Positions 1-9,186 of a DNA stretch of 64,000 bases are shown piece after piece. The translations under genes and the position numbers were made by a program. Each line of letters begins with the position of its first letter. Within the stretch, counting starts at the first letter, position 1. Location: the NCBI RefSeq assembly GCF_016031635.1, contig NZ_JACEGD010000005.1, forward strand, positions 62,001 through 126,000, read 5' to 3'. The stretch comes from Bradyrhizobium diversitatis. Its GTDB lineage: Bacteria > Pseudomonadota > Alphaproteobacteria > Rhizobiales > Xanthobacteraceae. The notes below the pieces were generated by a model. It was not told the origin of the DNA, did no database searches, and saw only the letters and a list, made by a program, of their open reading frames with translations.

Positions 1-636
1 GCCGGCGATCTTGTTGGTGGCGTAGCGGAAGCCGCCGACCACGCAATCGGCGCTGCGGAATTTCTTGATCTTCTGCATGCCGTCGCGATTGCCCGCCTGA
101 TAGGGCAGGTCGACGCGCTTGGCGATGACGCCATCCGAGCCGCCACCGGATTGCGCGAGCCATTTCCCGGCCGTGGCGTAACTCGTCGTCGCAGGCGAAA
201 GCCGGAAGATGCTGCCCTTGAGATGGGACTTCGCAAAAGCTTCCAGTGCCGGCCGTCGCTCGCGAAGCGGCGCCTTGGCAAGCTGCTTGTCCCCGGCCGT
301 CGCGAGCAGATCGAAAACGAGGTAGAGCGCGGGCGTCTCCTGGGCGAGCCTCTTCACCCGGCTTGCGGCAGGATGAATTCGCTGCAGCAGCGCGTCGAAC
401 GAAAAGCCCTTGCCTTGCGGCACCACGATCTCACCGTCGAGCGTGAAGCGGTCCGCCTTCAGCTTCAGCGCGGCGGTGACGATCTCGGGGAAATAGCGCG
501 CAAGATCCTCGCCGGATTTCGAGCGCAGATCGACGTTGCCGCCGCTGCGCGACAGCAGGCAGCGGAAGCCGTCCCACTTGGGTTCATATTGCCATTCCTT
601 GCCACGCGGGATCTCGTCGACCGAACGCGCCTCCAT
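1..636 (-). CDS. ATP-dependent DNA ligase, partial (C-terminal part beyond window edge)
   Basis: Reading the minus strand from an ATG at 636 gives 212 residues that run off the left edge. The segment EPKWDGFRC carries the KxDG adenylation motif (Lys20 binds AMP), followed by the conserved DGEIVVP and VFDLLA blocks of the nucleotidyltransferase domain. This is the small LigC/LigD-type ligase family that seals nicks with ATP and is often linked to end joining; no polymerase or nuclease domain is visible. The in-frame reading extends about 22 codons upstream of this ATG to a stop, with a TTG as an alternative start, so the exact N-terminus is uncertain. Confidence 0.85.
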   Translation of the reverse strand, partial: MEARSVDEIPRGKEWQYEPKWDGFRCLLSRSGGNVDLRSKSGEDLARYFPEIVTAALKLKADRFTLDGEIVVPQGKGFSFDALLQRIHPAASRVKRLAQETPALYLVFDLLATAGDKQLAKAPLRERRPALEAFAKSHLKGSIFRLSPATTSYATAGKWLAQSGGGSDGVIAKRVDLPYQAGNRDGMQKIKKFRSADCVVGGFRYATNKIAG

Positions 637-730
637 CGCGACGAGAGAGCTCGATCTTCGGGCGCGCTTCGCAGGCGGGGCTGGCAAGGGCGGGACTCGT
701 CATACGCTGAACACGTCCCACCAACGCAAA

Positions 731-750
731 CGGCCGGCTTTCGCCGGCCG
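731..750 (-). terminator. Rho-independent terminator after trxA
   Basis: A perfect 8-bp stem (CGGCCGGC with GCCGGCCG) closes a GAAA tetraloop 27 bases beyond the trxA stop codon. A short TTT follows on the minus strand. The T-tract is weak, but the position and the stable tetraloop fit a terminator for trxA. Confidence 0.7.
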
Positions 751-776
751 CTTCCGAAAATAATCTTCGAGGCGGA

Positions 777-1097
777 TCAGACCGCGGAGGTGATCCACTG
801 CTGCAGCTTCGCCTTGGGCGCCGCGCCGACCTGGCGGGAGGCCATCTCGCCGCCCTTGAAGATCATCAGGGTCGGGATCGACATCACGCCGTACTTGGAG
901 GCGGTCTTCGGGCTCTCGTCGACGTTGAGCTTCACGATCTTGACCTTGTCGCCCATCGCGCCGGCGATTTCGTCGAGCGCGGGCGCGATCATGCGGCAAG
1001 GGCCGCACCATTCGGCCCAGAAATCGACGACCACGGGGCCGTTCGCCTTGAGCACTTCGGCTTCGAAATCGGCGTCGGAAACCTTGCTAACGGCCAT
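777..1097 (-). CDS. trxA: Thioredoxin
   Basis: A 106-residue single-domain cytoplasmic thioredoxin. The redox site WCGPC is at residues 30-34 (Cys31 and Cys34), Asp25 is the buried acid and Pro75 in SIPT is the cis-proline. It reduces protein disulfides with electrons from thioredoxin reductase. It lies 70 bases downstream of addA in the same direction and is followed by a hairpin terminator. Length and all key residues match the classical TrxA family, so the call is secure. Confidence 0.97.
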   Translation of the reverse strand: MAVSKVSDADFEAEVLKANGPVVVDFWAEWCGPCRMIAPALDEIAGAMGDKVKIVKLNVDESPKTASKYGVMSIPTLMIFKGGEMASRQVGAAPKAKLQQWITSAV

Positions 1098-1167
1098 TGG
1101 GAGTACCTCACTCGGTTGAAAGAGAATCGGCGCGACCTGGAATCGCGCCCGGGATCATGCGGTCAAC

Positions 1168-4100
1168 CTATGAACGGCTCCTTGCCGGGTCAAGGACGCT
1201 CACACCGAGATGAAGGGATGCCAGCGCCGCGTCCAGCGCGGGGGCCGAAATCTCCATATATTCAAGGGCCTCCGTCCAGAGCAGGACGGCCCTGACGGGC
1301 TTTCGGGGATAAAGCCGCGACAGCACCGCCCGGTACAGCGCAAGCTGGCGGACATAGGCCGCCGGCGCCTCTGCGGCGCTTCTGGGGGCCGCCTGGTTGG
1401 TCTTGAAATCGACGATCAGGACCTCCTCGGGGCGAACGACCAGCCGGTCGATCTGCCCCGACACCAGCGCCGGGGGGCGGCCTTGCCGCTCCAGCCGGCC
1501 GGCGATGGCGACCTCCGCCCGGCTGCCGGCGGCAAAGACGGGCGCGAAACGCGGCTCCGTGATCAAGCTGAGCACCTTGTCGACCAGCACGGTGCGGTCG
1601 GCCTCCGGCCAGTCCGAGGCATTGCGTGCCATGAAGCCCAGCGCCGCCTCGCGACGGCGCTCAATGGCGATGTCGGGCAGGGATTGCAGCAGACGGTGCA
1701 CCAGCGTGCCGCGCTGCAGCGCCAGAGCGCGGGACTGCACCGATTCGCCTGATCGCACGCTGCGGCCTTCCTCGGCAGGCTGGCCCGAGGGACGCACAGG
1801 ATCGTCGTCGACCATCTCGCGCGCCGGCGTCCGCAGCCAGTCCGGCAATGCGACGGTGCGGTCCACGGAAATCGCCGGCGTGCCCAGCGCCGCGACGTCC
1901 TCCGGCCGGGCGAACCGGGTCACCTTGCCGAGCGGCGCCTCGATCACCTGCTTGTCCAGGCCTGAGCCTTTGAGCCCGGTGTCGACGAGGTCGTACCAGC
2001 TCAGCTTGCGGACCGTCCTCATGTTGCCGGGCATGCAGCCGCCGACGATCAGCCGGTCGGCCGCGCGCGTCATCGCGACGTAGAGCAGGCGGCGATACTC
2101 GTCCTCGGTCTCATCGAGCATCGCCTTGCGCGCCTCGGCAACCGGCTTGGGATCATCCGCCTTGCGCCCGGCCCAGACCACCACCTCGCCGCCATTGCCG
2201 CGCGGCACGTGAATCAGCCGAACCCGCTGCGAGTCCGCGGGCGACGATGTCGTGTCGACCATGAAGACGACGGACGCCTCGAGCCCCTTGGCGCCGTGCA
2301 CGGTCATCACCCGCACCTCGTCGCGCGAGATCTCCATGTCGCGCTTCACCTCGGTGTCGGCCGAACGCAGCCAGGCCATGAAGCCCTGCAGCGAGGCCGG
2401 CGCCTTGCGCTCGTAGTTCAGCGCGAGCTCCAGGAATTCGTCGAGCGCATCGTTGGCCTCGTGCCCGAGCCGGCGCAGGATGCGCGCGCGTCCGCCATCG
2501 CCGCCGAGCAGCCAGGCATAGAAGGCGAACGGCGTCTCCTCGCGCGCACGAATCTCGCAGGCTTCCAGGCGCCGCAATGCCGTACCGAACTTTTCGCTCT
2601 CAGCCGCATGCTCGCCGAGCGCGCGGCGCAGCGATCCCTTGCGGTCATGGGCGAGCGTGAACAAATCGTCGTCATCGAGACCGAACAGCGGGCTCTTCAG
2701 CGCCACCGCGAGCGCGAGATCGTCCTGCGGCAGCAGCAGCGCATCGGCAAGGTTCATCAAATCGATGATGGCAATGTGCTCGGTGAGCTTGAGCCGGTCG
2801 GCGCCGGCGACCGGGATATTGGCGTGCTTCAGCGCCTGGATCACGGCGTCGAAGGCGTTGCCGCGCCGGCGCACCAGGATCAGCATGTCGCCGTAGCGCA
2901 GCGGGCGGCGCTCGCCCTCGTGCCCCGTCAGCGTGCCGCTCTCGACCAGCCGCTTGATCTCGGCCTGGATGCGCCGGGCAAGCTTGACCTCAGGGCTGGT
3001 GACGGCGACGCCGTCGAACGGGGCACGCCAACCCTCGATGTCCTGCCTGTCGTCGGCCTCGGCCAGATCCCACAGTTCGATCACGCTCGGCCCGGCATCG
3101 CTGAGCGCGTTGTGCAGGGGATGGCCGATCTCGACCGAGTGGATGCTCTTGTAGATCGCGGGCTCGCGGAAGACGTGGTCGACCGAGTGCAGGATCGTCG
3201 CGCCCGAGCGGAACGAATAGGTGAAGGCGACCGGGTCGAACTTCAGCCCGGCCGCGGTGAACTTGCGATGCAGCTCGCGCCGGCGCGCATCGAACTCGTG
3301 CGGCGCTGCGCCCTGGAACGAGAAGATCGACTGCTTCTCGTCGCCGACCGCGAAGATGGTGCGGTTCAGCCCCTCGCGCGCGCCTTCGCCGGCGGTGAAT
3401 TCGGAGATGATGTGCGCGACGATGTCCCACTGCCGGGGGCTCGTGTCCTGGGCTTCGTCGATCAGCACGTGGTCGACGCCACGGTCGAGCTTGTAATGCA
3501 CCCAGCCCGAGGCGACGCGATCGAGCATCGCCAGCGTCTTGTCGATGAGGTCGTCATAGTCGAGCAGCCCGCGCTCCTGCTTCTCGCGGCGGTAATTTGC
3601 GGCGGCCGCGGTCGCGATGTGCAGCAGCGCGGCGGTGCGGTCACGAACCGTCACGGCGCGACGCTTTTCGATCAGTCCTGAAAGACGCTGCGCCTCGGCC
3701 TCGAACAGGCGGGCAACGGATGGGTTGTGATCGCAGAATTTCTTGGTCAGCACCGCCTTGCGCGGCAGCTTGTCGTCGGTGAGGAAGACGGACAGATAAG
3801 CATCGACCTGGTCGCTGCCGGAAAAAGCCTTTGCCGCGCGCATCCGCCCGGCCTGGTCATTGTCCGACTTGCTGCCGTCCTCCAGCGCGAAGGCGATGTC
3901 GTCCCAGCGCGAGCGCGGCAGGAACGGGCCGTCGAGAATCTCCGTCTCGACGTCCTCGATGCGGTCGCTCGCGTCAGCGCCGAGCACCGCAGCCATTTGC
4001 GCCGCTGCGGCTTCCGCGTTGCCGGCCTCGTCGGTCCAGGCCATGAAGTGATCGCGACTGAGGCACGCCTCGCGCACGACCTCCTTGAAGGTGACATCGG

Positions 4101-4674
4101 CGGCGCTCGCCATGGCGGTCAGGAGCGCGCGTCCGGTCACGCTCTCGGGGGCGCGCGCTGCCTCCAGCAGCACCTTCAGATTGGCGCGCTCCATCATGTC
4201 GGTCTGGTCGCGCTCGTCGATCACGGCAAAGCGCGCCGGCACGTTGGCCTCGAACGGAAACTGCTGGAGCAGGCGGGTGCACAGCGCATGGATGGTCTGC
4301 ACCTTCAGCCCGCCCGGGGTCTCCAGCGCGCAGGCGAATAGCTTCCGTGCCTCGCGCCGCAGCTTTGCGCTCGGATGCGGGATGCCGACGGCGCGGATCG
4401 CGGCATCGAGCCCGGCATCATCCAGCGTCACCCAATGCCCGAGCGTGGTGAACACGCGCTCGGCCATGTTGGCCGCGGCGGCCTTGGTGAAGGTGATGCA
4501 GAGGATTCTTTCCGGCGGCACGCCCGACAGCAACAGGCGGATCACGCGCTGCACCAGCACATGGGTCTTGCCCGAGCCGGCATTGGCCGAGACGAAGGCC
4601 GATGCGGTGGGATCCGATGCACGCGCCTGCCGCGCGCGCACCTCGTCAGGGATGGGCCGCGGCGCCTTCACCAT
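1168..4674 (-). CDS. addA: AddA, helicase-nuclease subunit of the AddAB double-strand break repair enzyme
   Basis: A 1168-residue UvrD-like superfamily 1 helicase with a C-terminal PD-(D/E)XK nuclease domain. Walker A is SANAGSGKT near residues 29-37, DEAQDTSP is the Walker B region, and VDFKT near residues 1088-1092 is the nuclease core. With AddB it resects broken DNA ends to load RecA, replacing RecBCD in alphaproteobacteria. I chose the ATG at 4674, which overlaps the addB stop by 7 bases, over an in-frame extension of 11 codons; the overlap implies translational coupling. No truncation is seen. Confidence 0.95.
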   Translation of the reverse strand: MVKAPRPIPDEVRARQARASDPTASAFVSANAGSGKTHVLVQRVIRLLLSGVPPERILCITFTKAAAANMAERVFTTLGHWVTLDDAGLDAAIRAVGIPHPSAKLRREARKLFACALETPGGLKVQTIHALCTRLLQQFPFEANVPARFAVIDERDQTDMMERANLKVLLEAARAPESVTGRALLTAMASAADVTFKEVVREACLSRDHFMAWTDEAGNAEAAAAQMAAVLGADASDRIEDVETEILDGPFLPRSRWDDIAFALEDGSKSDNDQAGRMRAAKAFSGSDQVDAYLSVFLTDDKLPRKAVLTKKFCDHNPSVARLFEAEAQRLSGLIEKRRAVTVRDRTAALLHIATAAAANYRREKQERGLLDYDDLIDKTLAMLDRVASGWVHYKLDRGVDHVLIDEAQDTSPRQWDIVAHIISEFTAGEGAREGLNRTIFAVGDEKQSIFSFQGAAPHEFDARRRELHRKFTAAGLKFDPVAFTYSFRSGATILHSVDHVFREPAIYKSIHSVEIGHPLHNALSDAGPSVIELWDLAEADDRQDIEGWRAPFDGVAVTSPEVKLARRIQAEIKRLVESGTLTGHEGERRPLRYGDMLILVRRRGNAFDAVIQALKHANIPVAGADRLKLTEHIAIIDLMNLADALLLPQDDLALAVALKSPLFGLDDDDLFTLAHDRKGSLRRALGEHAAESEKFGTALRRLEACEIRAREETPFAFYAWLLGGDGGRARILRRLGHEANDALDEFLELALNYERKAPASLQGFMAWLRSADTEVKRDMEISRDEVRVMTVHGAKGLEASVVFMVDTTSSPADSQRVRLIHVPRGNGGEVVVWAGRKADDPKPVAEARKAMLDETEDEYRRLLYVAMTRAADRLIVGGCMPGNMRTVRKLSWYDLVDTGLKGSGLDKQVIEAPLGKVTRFARPEDVAALGTPAISVDRTVALPDWLRTPAREMVDDDPVRPSGQPAEEGRSVRSGESVQSRALALQRGTLVHRLLQSLPDIAIERRREAALGFMARNASDWPEADRTVLVDKVLSLITEPRFAPVFAAGSRAEVAIAGRLERQGRPPALVSGQIDRLVVRPEEVLIVDFKTNQAAPRSAAEAPAAYVRQLALYRAVLSRLYPRKPVRAVLLWTEALEYMEISAPALDAALASLHLGVSVLDPARSRS

Positions 4675-7600
4675 TCCTCGATCCCCAATCCGCCGGCCGC
4701 GGACCATTCCTTGATCCGGGCGAGGTCGTCATAGGTGCCGTAGCGGTTCGCCCACATCGGCAGATTCAGCGAGGTATAGGCCTGGCTCTCGTCCTCGAAG
4801 GCACGGATCAGCGCTTCCAGCTTGGCTCGCGCCTCGGCTGCCGCGGTGTCGGGCGGCTGCGGCTCGTCGCCTTGCTTGAACTTGAGCTCGAGGATGCGCT
4901 CCTCGCCCGGCGGATTGTTGCCGCTGAGGCGGACATAGACGAGCTGGCTCACGGAGGAGCCGGCGTCGATATCAGGGAAGCCGCCCTCGCGCAGAATCGC
5001 GGCTTCCAGCGTGAGCTGCGGCGACAGGCCCATGCGGACCTGCTTGCCAGTCGGCGGCTGCCCGGTCTTGTAGTCGAGAATGGCGTAGCCGCCGCCCTTG
5101 CGGCGCTCGATGCGGTCGGCGCGCGCGGAAAGATAGAAAATACGCGCGTTGTCGAGCGGGATCGAGATCTCGCCCCGGGTCTCGGCCGTGATTGCCTCGA
5201 TCGCGCCGCGCCGCGCCGTCTCCCATTCGCCGAACCAGCGCGCGATACGCTGGAAGCGTGGCCACCACAGCGCCCGCGCCTCAGGGCGCTCCATCAGCGG
5301 CGCAAAATGTTTCTCGCCGATCGCACGCAGCACGCGCGCGGGATCGTCGGGCAGATGTGCGGCATAGGCCTCGGTGAACTCGCCGAGCGCATCGTGAATC
5401 GCCGAACCGCGGTCGGCAGCCGAGAGCGGCATGTCGACAGGATCGAGCGCATCGAGCCGCAGGATGCGTTTGGCGTAGATCGTATAGGGATCGCGCAGCC
5501 AGTCTTCGATTTCGGTGACGGACATCTTGAGCGGCCGCATCGCGCGCGGCGGCCGCGGCTCCGGCTGCTTGATCGGTCTGACGTCGTCGGGCTGGTCCAG
5601 TGCGGCCGCAAACTGCACATATTTCTCGCCGGCACGGACAGCCGCGCTCCAGAGATCATCGCCCGCGACCGCCTCCAGACGGTGCAGGAAGCGCGAGGCG
5701 ACCGCCGGTGCACCGCCGGCCTTGGCGGAATGGGTGAGGATCACCTCGTCGCCGCCGAGCAGCTGCGCGAAGTCATGGGCGGAGAGGCCGATGCGGCGCT
5801 CCGGCAGGTCGAGCCCGAGCTCGTGCCGCATCGGCCGGCTGAGCCAGGGATCGATGCGCGGCGCCGGCGGCCAGACGCCTTCGATCAGGCCGCCCACGAT
5901 GATGCGGTCGGCCTGCATCAGGCGCGATTCCAGCGGACCGTAGATCTGCAAGCGGGCGCCGGGTCTGTCGCGCCGCCGCACCGCGCGATCGCCGAACGCC
6001 GTCTGGAAGACGTCGGAATAATCCGGCAGCGGCACCATCAATCCGCTGGTCGTGCCGCCGCGCAGGAGATCGTCAAAGGCGCTGGCGAGCGAAAGACCAT
6101 CGCGCTCCTCGAAGGCGAGCGGGATGCCCTGCTCGTCGCGCGTCAGCTCAATCAGGATCTCGCGGTGCCGATGCGCGAGCTCGGCGAAGTCATATGGCTT
6201 CGAGGACGGCAGGCTCTCGATCGGCGCCAATGCCTTTTGCAGGACATCGATCAGCGCCTGGATGCGATCGAGATCCTCCGCCTTCAGACGCGCCCGCGGC
6301 TCGGCGCGGTGCAGCGCGGAGACCTCGCGGCGCCCGAGCTTTGCCAGTTCCTCGCGGAAACGGTTGAATTCGCGCAACAAGCCTGCGGTGGCCGCCGGCG
6401 GGCGCGTGCCGCGCAGGACTGCGAGCTCGAGGCCTTCGATTGCCCTCTTCCACGCGCCGGGTGCGCGGCCGAGCCGGCATAACGGATGCTTCAGCATCGC
6501 CAGCAATGTCGCCGGCTCCAGGCCCTTGGTCGCCGCCTCCGCCGCGAGACGCGCGAAAGTGCCGCCGGATGTTTCCATCAGCACATCGCCGCCGGAATCG
6601 TCGAAGGCTAGGTCCCATCGGGTCAGCGCCGCCATCACCCGCCGCGCCAGCGCACGGTCGGGCGTCACCAGCGCCGCCGACTTGTCGAGATACCGCGCCT
6701 CGCGCATAGCAATGGCAATCGCGAGCGCTTCCATTTCAGGATTGGGGGCCTCGACGACAGCGAGGTTCTTCATGCCGCCGGCGATCTTCGCAGCGACGTC
6801 AGGCTGCTTCAGCCGGTCGTGCCAGACTTCCGTCCTGGCGGACGGCCGCATCGATTCGGACGCGAGCAGATCGCGGCCGTCTTCCGCTGGGGGCTGAAGC
6901 AATTCGACATCGCCACGCTTGATACCGAAACGCTGCAGCAGCGCGTGCATGGCATATTGCGGATGGTTCGAGGCCGGATGCTCCGCGAACTTGCCGAGCG
7001 CATCAAGCACGCCGCCGATGGTGCGCCAGGCGTCGTCGTCGAGATCGGTGTCGAGGCCCGGCAGCACCACCGCGCCATGCGGCAGCGCGGCGACTGCGTG
7101 CAGGAATTTTGCGGTGGCAGGCATCGAGCCGGTCGACCCCGCCGCGATCACCGGCCCGCCCGGATGCGCGGTCAGCCGTTTGGCTTCCGCCGCGATCAGG
7201 AGATCGCGCCGTGCGGCCGGCTCGATGCGGTTGATCTCGGCGAGATGATTGGGCCAGGCGATGCGCGCGATGCGCAGGAATTCGAGCGAGTGCTGCCAGT
7301 AGCGGTCGAGCTGGTCCGGTACCAGGCCGTCGAGCGCGCTCCAGTCCACGCCGCGCGTGACCATGTCGTCGATCAGGCGCGCGAGATCGGATGCAAGCGC
7401 CAGCGTCGAGGCCGGCCCGCCGACCACCAGCGGCGACAGCACCGGGCCCTTGGCCCAGGCGGCGACGAGCTGCGCCAGCGTCAGCCGCCGTTCGAGCTCG
7501 CCCAGCCGCGGCGGAATGTCGAGCGGCGTTGCACCGGAAAACTGCTCGCTTTCGCCGGCGAAGGCGAGCTCGTCCTCGTCGATGTCGCCGAGCGCGACGA

Positions 7601-7814
7601 TGCGCGGCAGCACGACCGCATCCGCTTTCATTTCATCGAGAAAGATCTCACGCACGACGCGCATCGCGCGCCTGGTCGGCAGGTACAGCGTGGCGTCGGC
7701 CAGCCGCGCCGGCTCCTTGCGGGCCTCGAACCCCTCGACCAGGCGGCCGTCGAGCAGGGCCGTGACGACCGTGCGCAGGAACGGAACTGAGATGGGAACG
7801 CTGAAAACGCGCAT
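4668..7814 (-). CDS. addB: AddB, second nuclease subunit of the AddAB double-strand break repair enzyme
   Basis: A 1048-residue protein of the alphaproteobacterial AddB family, an inactivated helicase fold ending in a PD-(D/E)XK nuclease domain. The nuclease core ILDYKTG lies near residues 912-918 with the downstream QLTLEAAIL block typical of the family. It partners with AddA, encoded immediately downstream with a 7-base overlap, to process DNA double-strand breaks. The ATG at 7814 follows a stretch without coding signal that contains an intergenic repeat, so addBA is probably transcribed from its own promoter or by read-through from murU. Confidence 0.93.
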   Translation of the reverse strand: MRVFSVPISVPFLRTVVTALLDGRLVEGFEARKEPARLADATLYLPTRRAMRVVREIFLDEMKADAVVLPRIVALGDIDEDELAFAGESEQFSGATPLDIPPRLGELERRLTLAQLVAAWAKGPVLSPLVVGGPASTLALASDLARLIDDMVTRGVDWSALDGLVPDQLDRYWQHSLEFLRIARIAWPNHLAEINRIEPAARRDLLIAAEAKRLTAHPGGPVIAAGSTGSMPATAKFLHAVAALPHGAVVLPGLDTDLDDDAWRTIGGVLDALGKFAEHPASNHPQYAMHALLQRFGIKRGDVELLQPPAEDGRDLLASESMRPSARTEVWHDRLKQPDVAAKIAGGMKNLAVVEAPNPEMEALAIAIAMREARYLDKSAALVTPDRALARRVMAALTRWDLAFDDSGGDVLMETSGGTFARLAAEAATKGLEPATLLAMLKHPLCRLGRAPGAWKRAIEGLELAVLRGTRPPAATAGLLREFNRFREELAKLGRREVSALHRAEPRARLKAEDLDRIQALIDVLQKALAPIESLPSSKPYDFAELAHRHREILIELTRDEQGIPLAFEERDGLSLASAFDDLLRGGTTSGLMVPLPDYSDVFQTAFGDRAVRRRDRPGARLQIYGPLESRLMQADRIIVGGLIEGVWPPAPRIDPWLSRPMRHELGLDLPERRIGLSAHDFAQLLGGDEVILTHSAKAGGAPAVASRFLHRLEAVAGDDLWSAAVRAGEKYVQFAAALDQPDDVRPIKQPEPRPPRAMRPLKMSVTEIEDWLRDPYTIYAKRILRLDALDPVDMPLSAADRGSAIHDALGEFTEAYAAHLPDDPARVLRAIGEKHFAPLMERPEARALWWPRFQRIARWFGEWETARRGAIEAITAETRGEISIPLDNARIFYLSARADRIERRKGGGYAILDYKTGQPPTGKQVRMGLSPQLTLEAAILREGGFPDIDAGSSVSQLVYVRLSGNNPPGEERILELKFKQGDEPQPPDTAAAEARAKLEALIRAFEDESQAYTSLNLPMWANRYGTYDDLARIKEWSAAGGLGIEEW

Positions 7815-7902
7815 GAGCCGCCTGATTCGAGAATCAGGGCAATATAGGGAGGTGGGGTCAAATGGTCATGCGCAGGAGCGAGGTCTTCCCCGTTGTCCCA
7901 CC

Positions 7903-7981
7903 GTCATTCCGGGGCGATACGAAGCATCGAACCCGGAATCTCGAGATTCCGGGTTCGCGCGTGCGCGCGCCCCGGAATGAC
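7903..7981. repeat. Nested palindromic intergenic repeat, family A copy 1
   Basis: The outer arms GTCATTCCGGGG and CCCCGGAATGAC enclose an inner palindrome, GAACCCGGAATC / GATTCCGGGTTC, with a TCGA loop at 7929-7956. A related element with the same arms lies at 56829-56923. It sits between murU and addB and could fold in RNA from either strand. It resembles the short dispersed palindromic repeats common in Bradyrhizobium genomes. Confidence 0.85.
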
Positions 7982-8027
7982 AACCTCGCGGGGCGGGCAC
8001 TGCCCCACGGCACCATTTGCTGTAGCC

Positions 8028-8750
8028 TTACGCCACGCTCTCCAGAAACGCCTCTTCCGCGGCGTGAACGGCATCGGGCGTGCCGACATGCATCCAGACA
8101 CCGTCAAGCCGCAGGCCGAACAGCCGCTCCTGCTCGTTGGCGCGATCGAACATTCTGGTCAAAGAGAACTCGCCCTTCGGGGCGCCTTCGAAGATCGACG
8201 GCGACATGATCGCCGCGCCGGCATAGACGAACGGAACGACCTCTTTTTCCTTGCGCTTGCGCAGGGCGCCGTCAGGCAGCATGCCGTAATCGCCGCGGCC
8301 GCCATAGCCGATGCTGGTTGCGGTCGGCGCCATCAGCAGCAGGATATCCATGCGATCAGGGTCGAAATTTTCAGCGAGCCGCGTCAGGTTCGAGCGCACG
8401 CCGTCGATCCACAGCGTGTCGGAATTGACGTGGAAGAACGGCGCGTCGCCGAGCAGCGGCAGCGCCTTGACCACGCCGCCGCCGGTGCCGAGCACTTGGT
8501 CGCGCTCGTCGGAGATGGTCACGCGCGGGTGCTGGCGCGACGCGACGTGATTGATGATCTGGTCCGGCAGATAATGCACGTTGACCACCGCTTCGGTCAC
8601 GCCGGCCCGGCCGAGCTTGTCGAGCACGTGGTCGAGCAGCGGCTGGCCGGCCACCGGCACCATCGGCTTCGGCATCGTGTCCGTCAGGGGGCGCATGCGC
8701 AGGCCAAACCCTGCGGCGAGCACCATGGCTTTGGTCGGTTTGACGGGCAT
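8028..8750 (-). CDS. murU: MurU-like nucleotidyltransferase (N-acetylmuramate-1-phosphate uridylyltransferase)
   Basis: A 240-residue sugar-1-phosphate nucleotidyltransferase with the signature LAAGFGLRMRPLT at residues 11-23 and PKPM at 27-30, the nucleotide-binding loop and catalytic Lys of the family. Similar proteins are often labelled mannose-1-phosphate guanylyltransferase, but the proximity of an AmgK domain points to MurU, which makes UDP-MurNAc from MurNAc-1-phosphate during peptidoglycan recycling. The ATG at 8750 is preferred over an in-frame extension of 21 residues because the signature normally starts about ten residues in. A PilZ gene separates it from amgK here. Confidence 0.85.
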   Translation of the reverse strand: MPVKPTKAMVLAAGFGLRMRPLTDTMPKPMVPVAGQPLLDHVLDKLGRAGVTEAVVNVHYLPDQIINHVASRQHPRVTISDERDQVLGTGGGVVKALPLLGDAPFFHVNSDTLWIDGVRSNLTRLAENFDPDRMDILLLMAPTATSIGYGGRGDYGMLPDGALRKRKEKEVVPFVYAGAAIMSPSIFEGAPKGEFSLTRMFDRANEQERLFGLRLDGVWMHVGTPDAVHAAEEAFLESVA

Positions 8751-8868
8751 CCTTCGCTTTCTCAGGCCTTTCGCGTTCGCAGCAATCCTACCACGAGGCT
8801 CGATCAGCCGCATGGCATCTCGACCGCCTTAACCACCCGCCGTGACGGTTGTACGACGGGTGTTGCCG

Positions 8869-9186
8869 TCATGCCCCAATGGTCGCGGAACGGGCCTTTT
8901 TCTTTCTGTCGCCGAGCTTGAGGAAATTGACGCCGATCTGGTCGCCATTGACCCAAGCAAGCTCGCAGCGCCGGTACGCCAGCCCGGTCGACGACAGCAG
9001 GAGAAAGAATTCCTTCAGATGGAGCCCTTCGACCGAGCCATCGATGGTCAACTTGGCGCCGCTCTCGGAGACGTCCTCCATGGTGCAGTCGCGCCGCCAG
9101 GTGCCGTCGATTCCCATCACCTGCGCCGGAATCCCGCGTTCGAAAACAACCCGGCCGTTGCCGCGCTGGTCCGTCTGTCCCGCCAT
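8869..9186 (-). CDS. PilZ-domain protein
   Basis: A 105-residue single PilZ domain. An RGNGR motif near the N-terminus and DVSESGAKL further on match the RxxxR and (D/N)xSxxG elements that bind cyclic di-GMP. It may respond to this second messenger, but its target cannot be told from the sequence. It lies between the amgK-type kinase and murU on the same strand. The upstream reading frame runs about 70 bases into its start in a different frame, which appears to result from truncation of that upstream gene. The C-terminus is basic (GDRKKKAR). Confidence 0.82.
   Translation of the reverse strand: MAGQTDQRGNGRVVFERGIPAQVMGIDGTWRRDCTMEDVSESGAKLTIDGSVEGLHLKEFFLLLSSTGLAYRRCELAWVNGDQIGVNFLKLGDRKKKARSATIGA

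Noticed and set aside
4602..6482. A 626-residue plus-strand frame antisense to addB
   Set aside because: It is Arg/Ala/Leu-rich, without motifs, and mirrors the codon bias of addB on the other strand.
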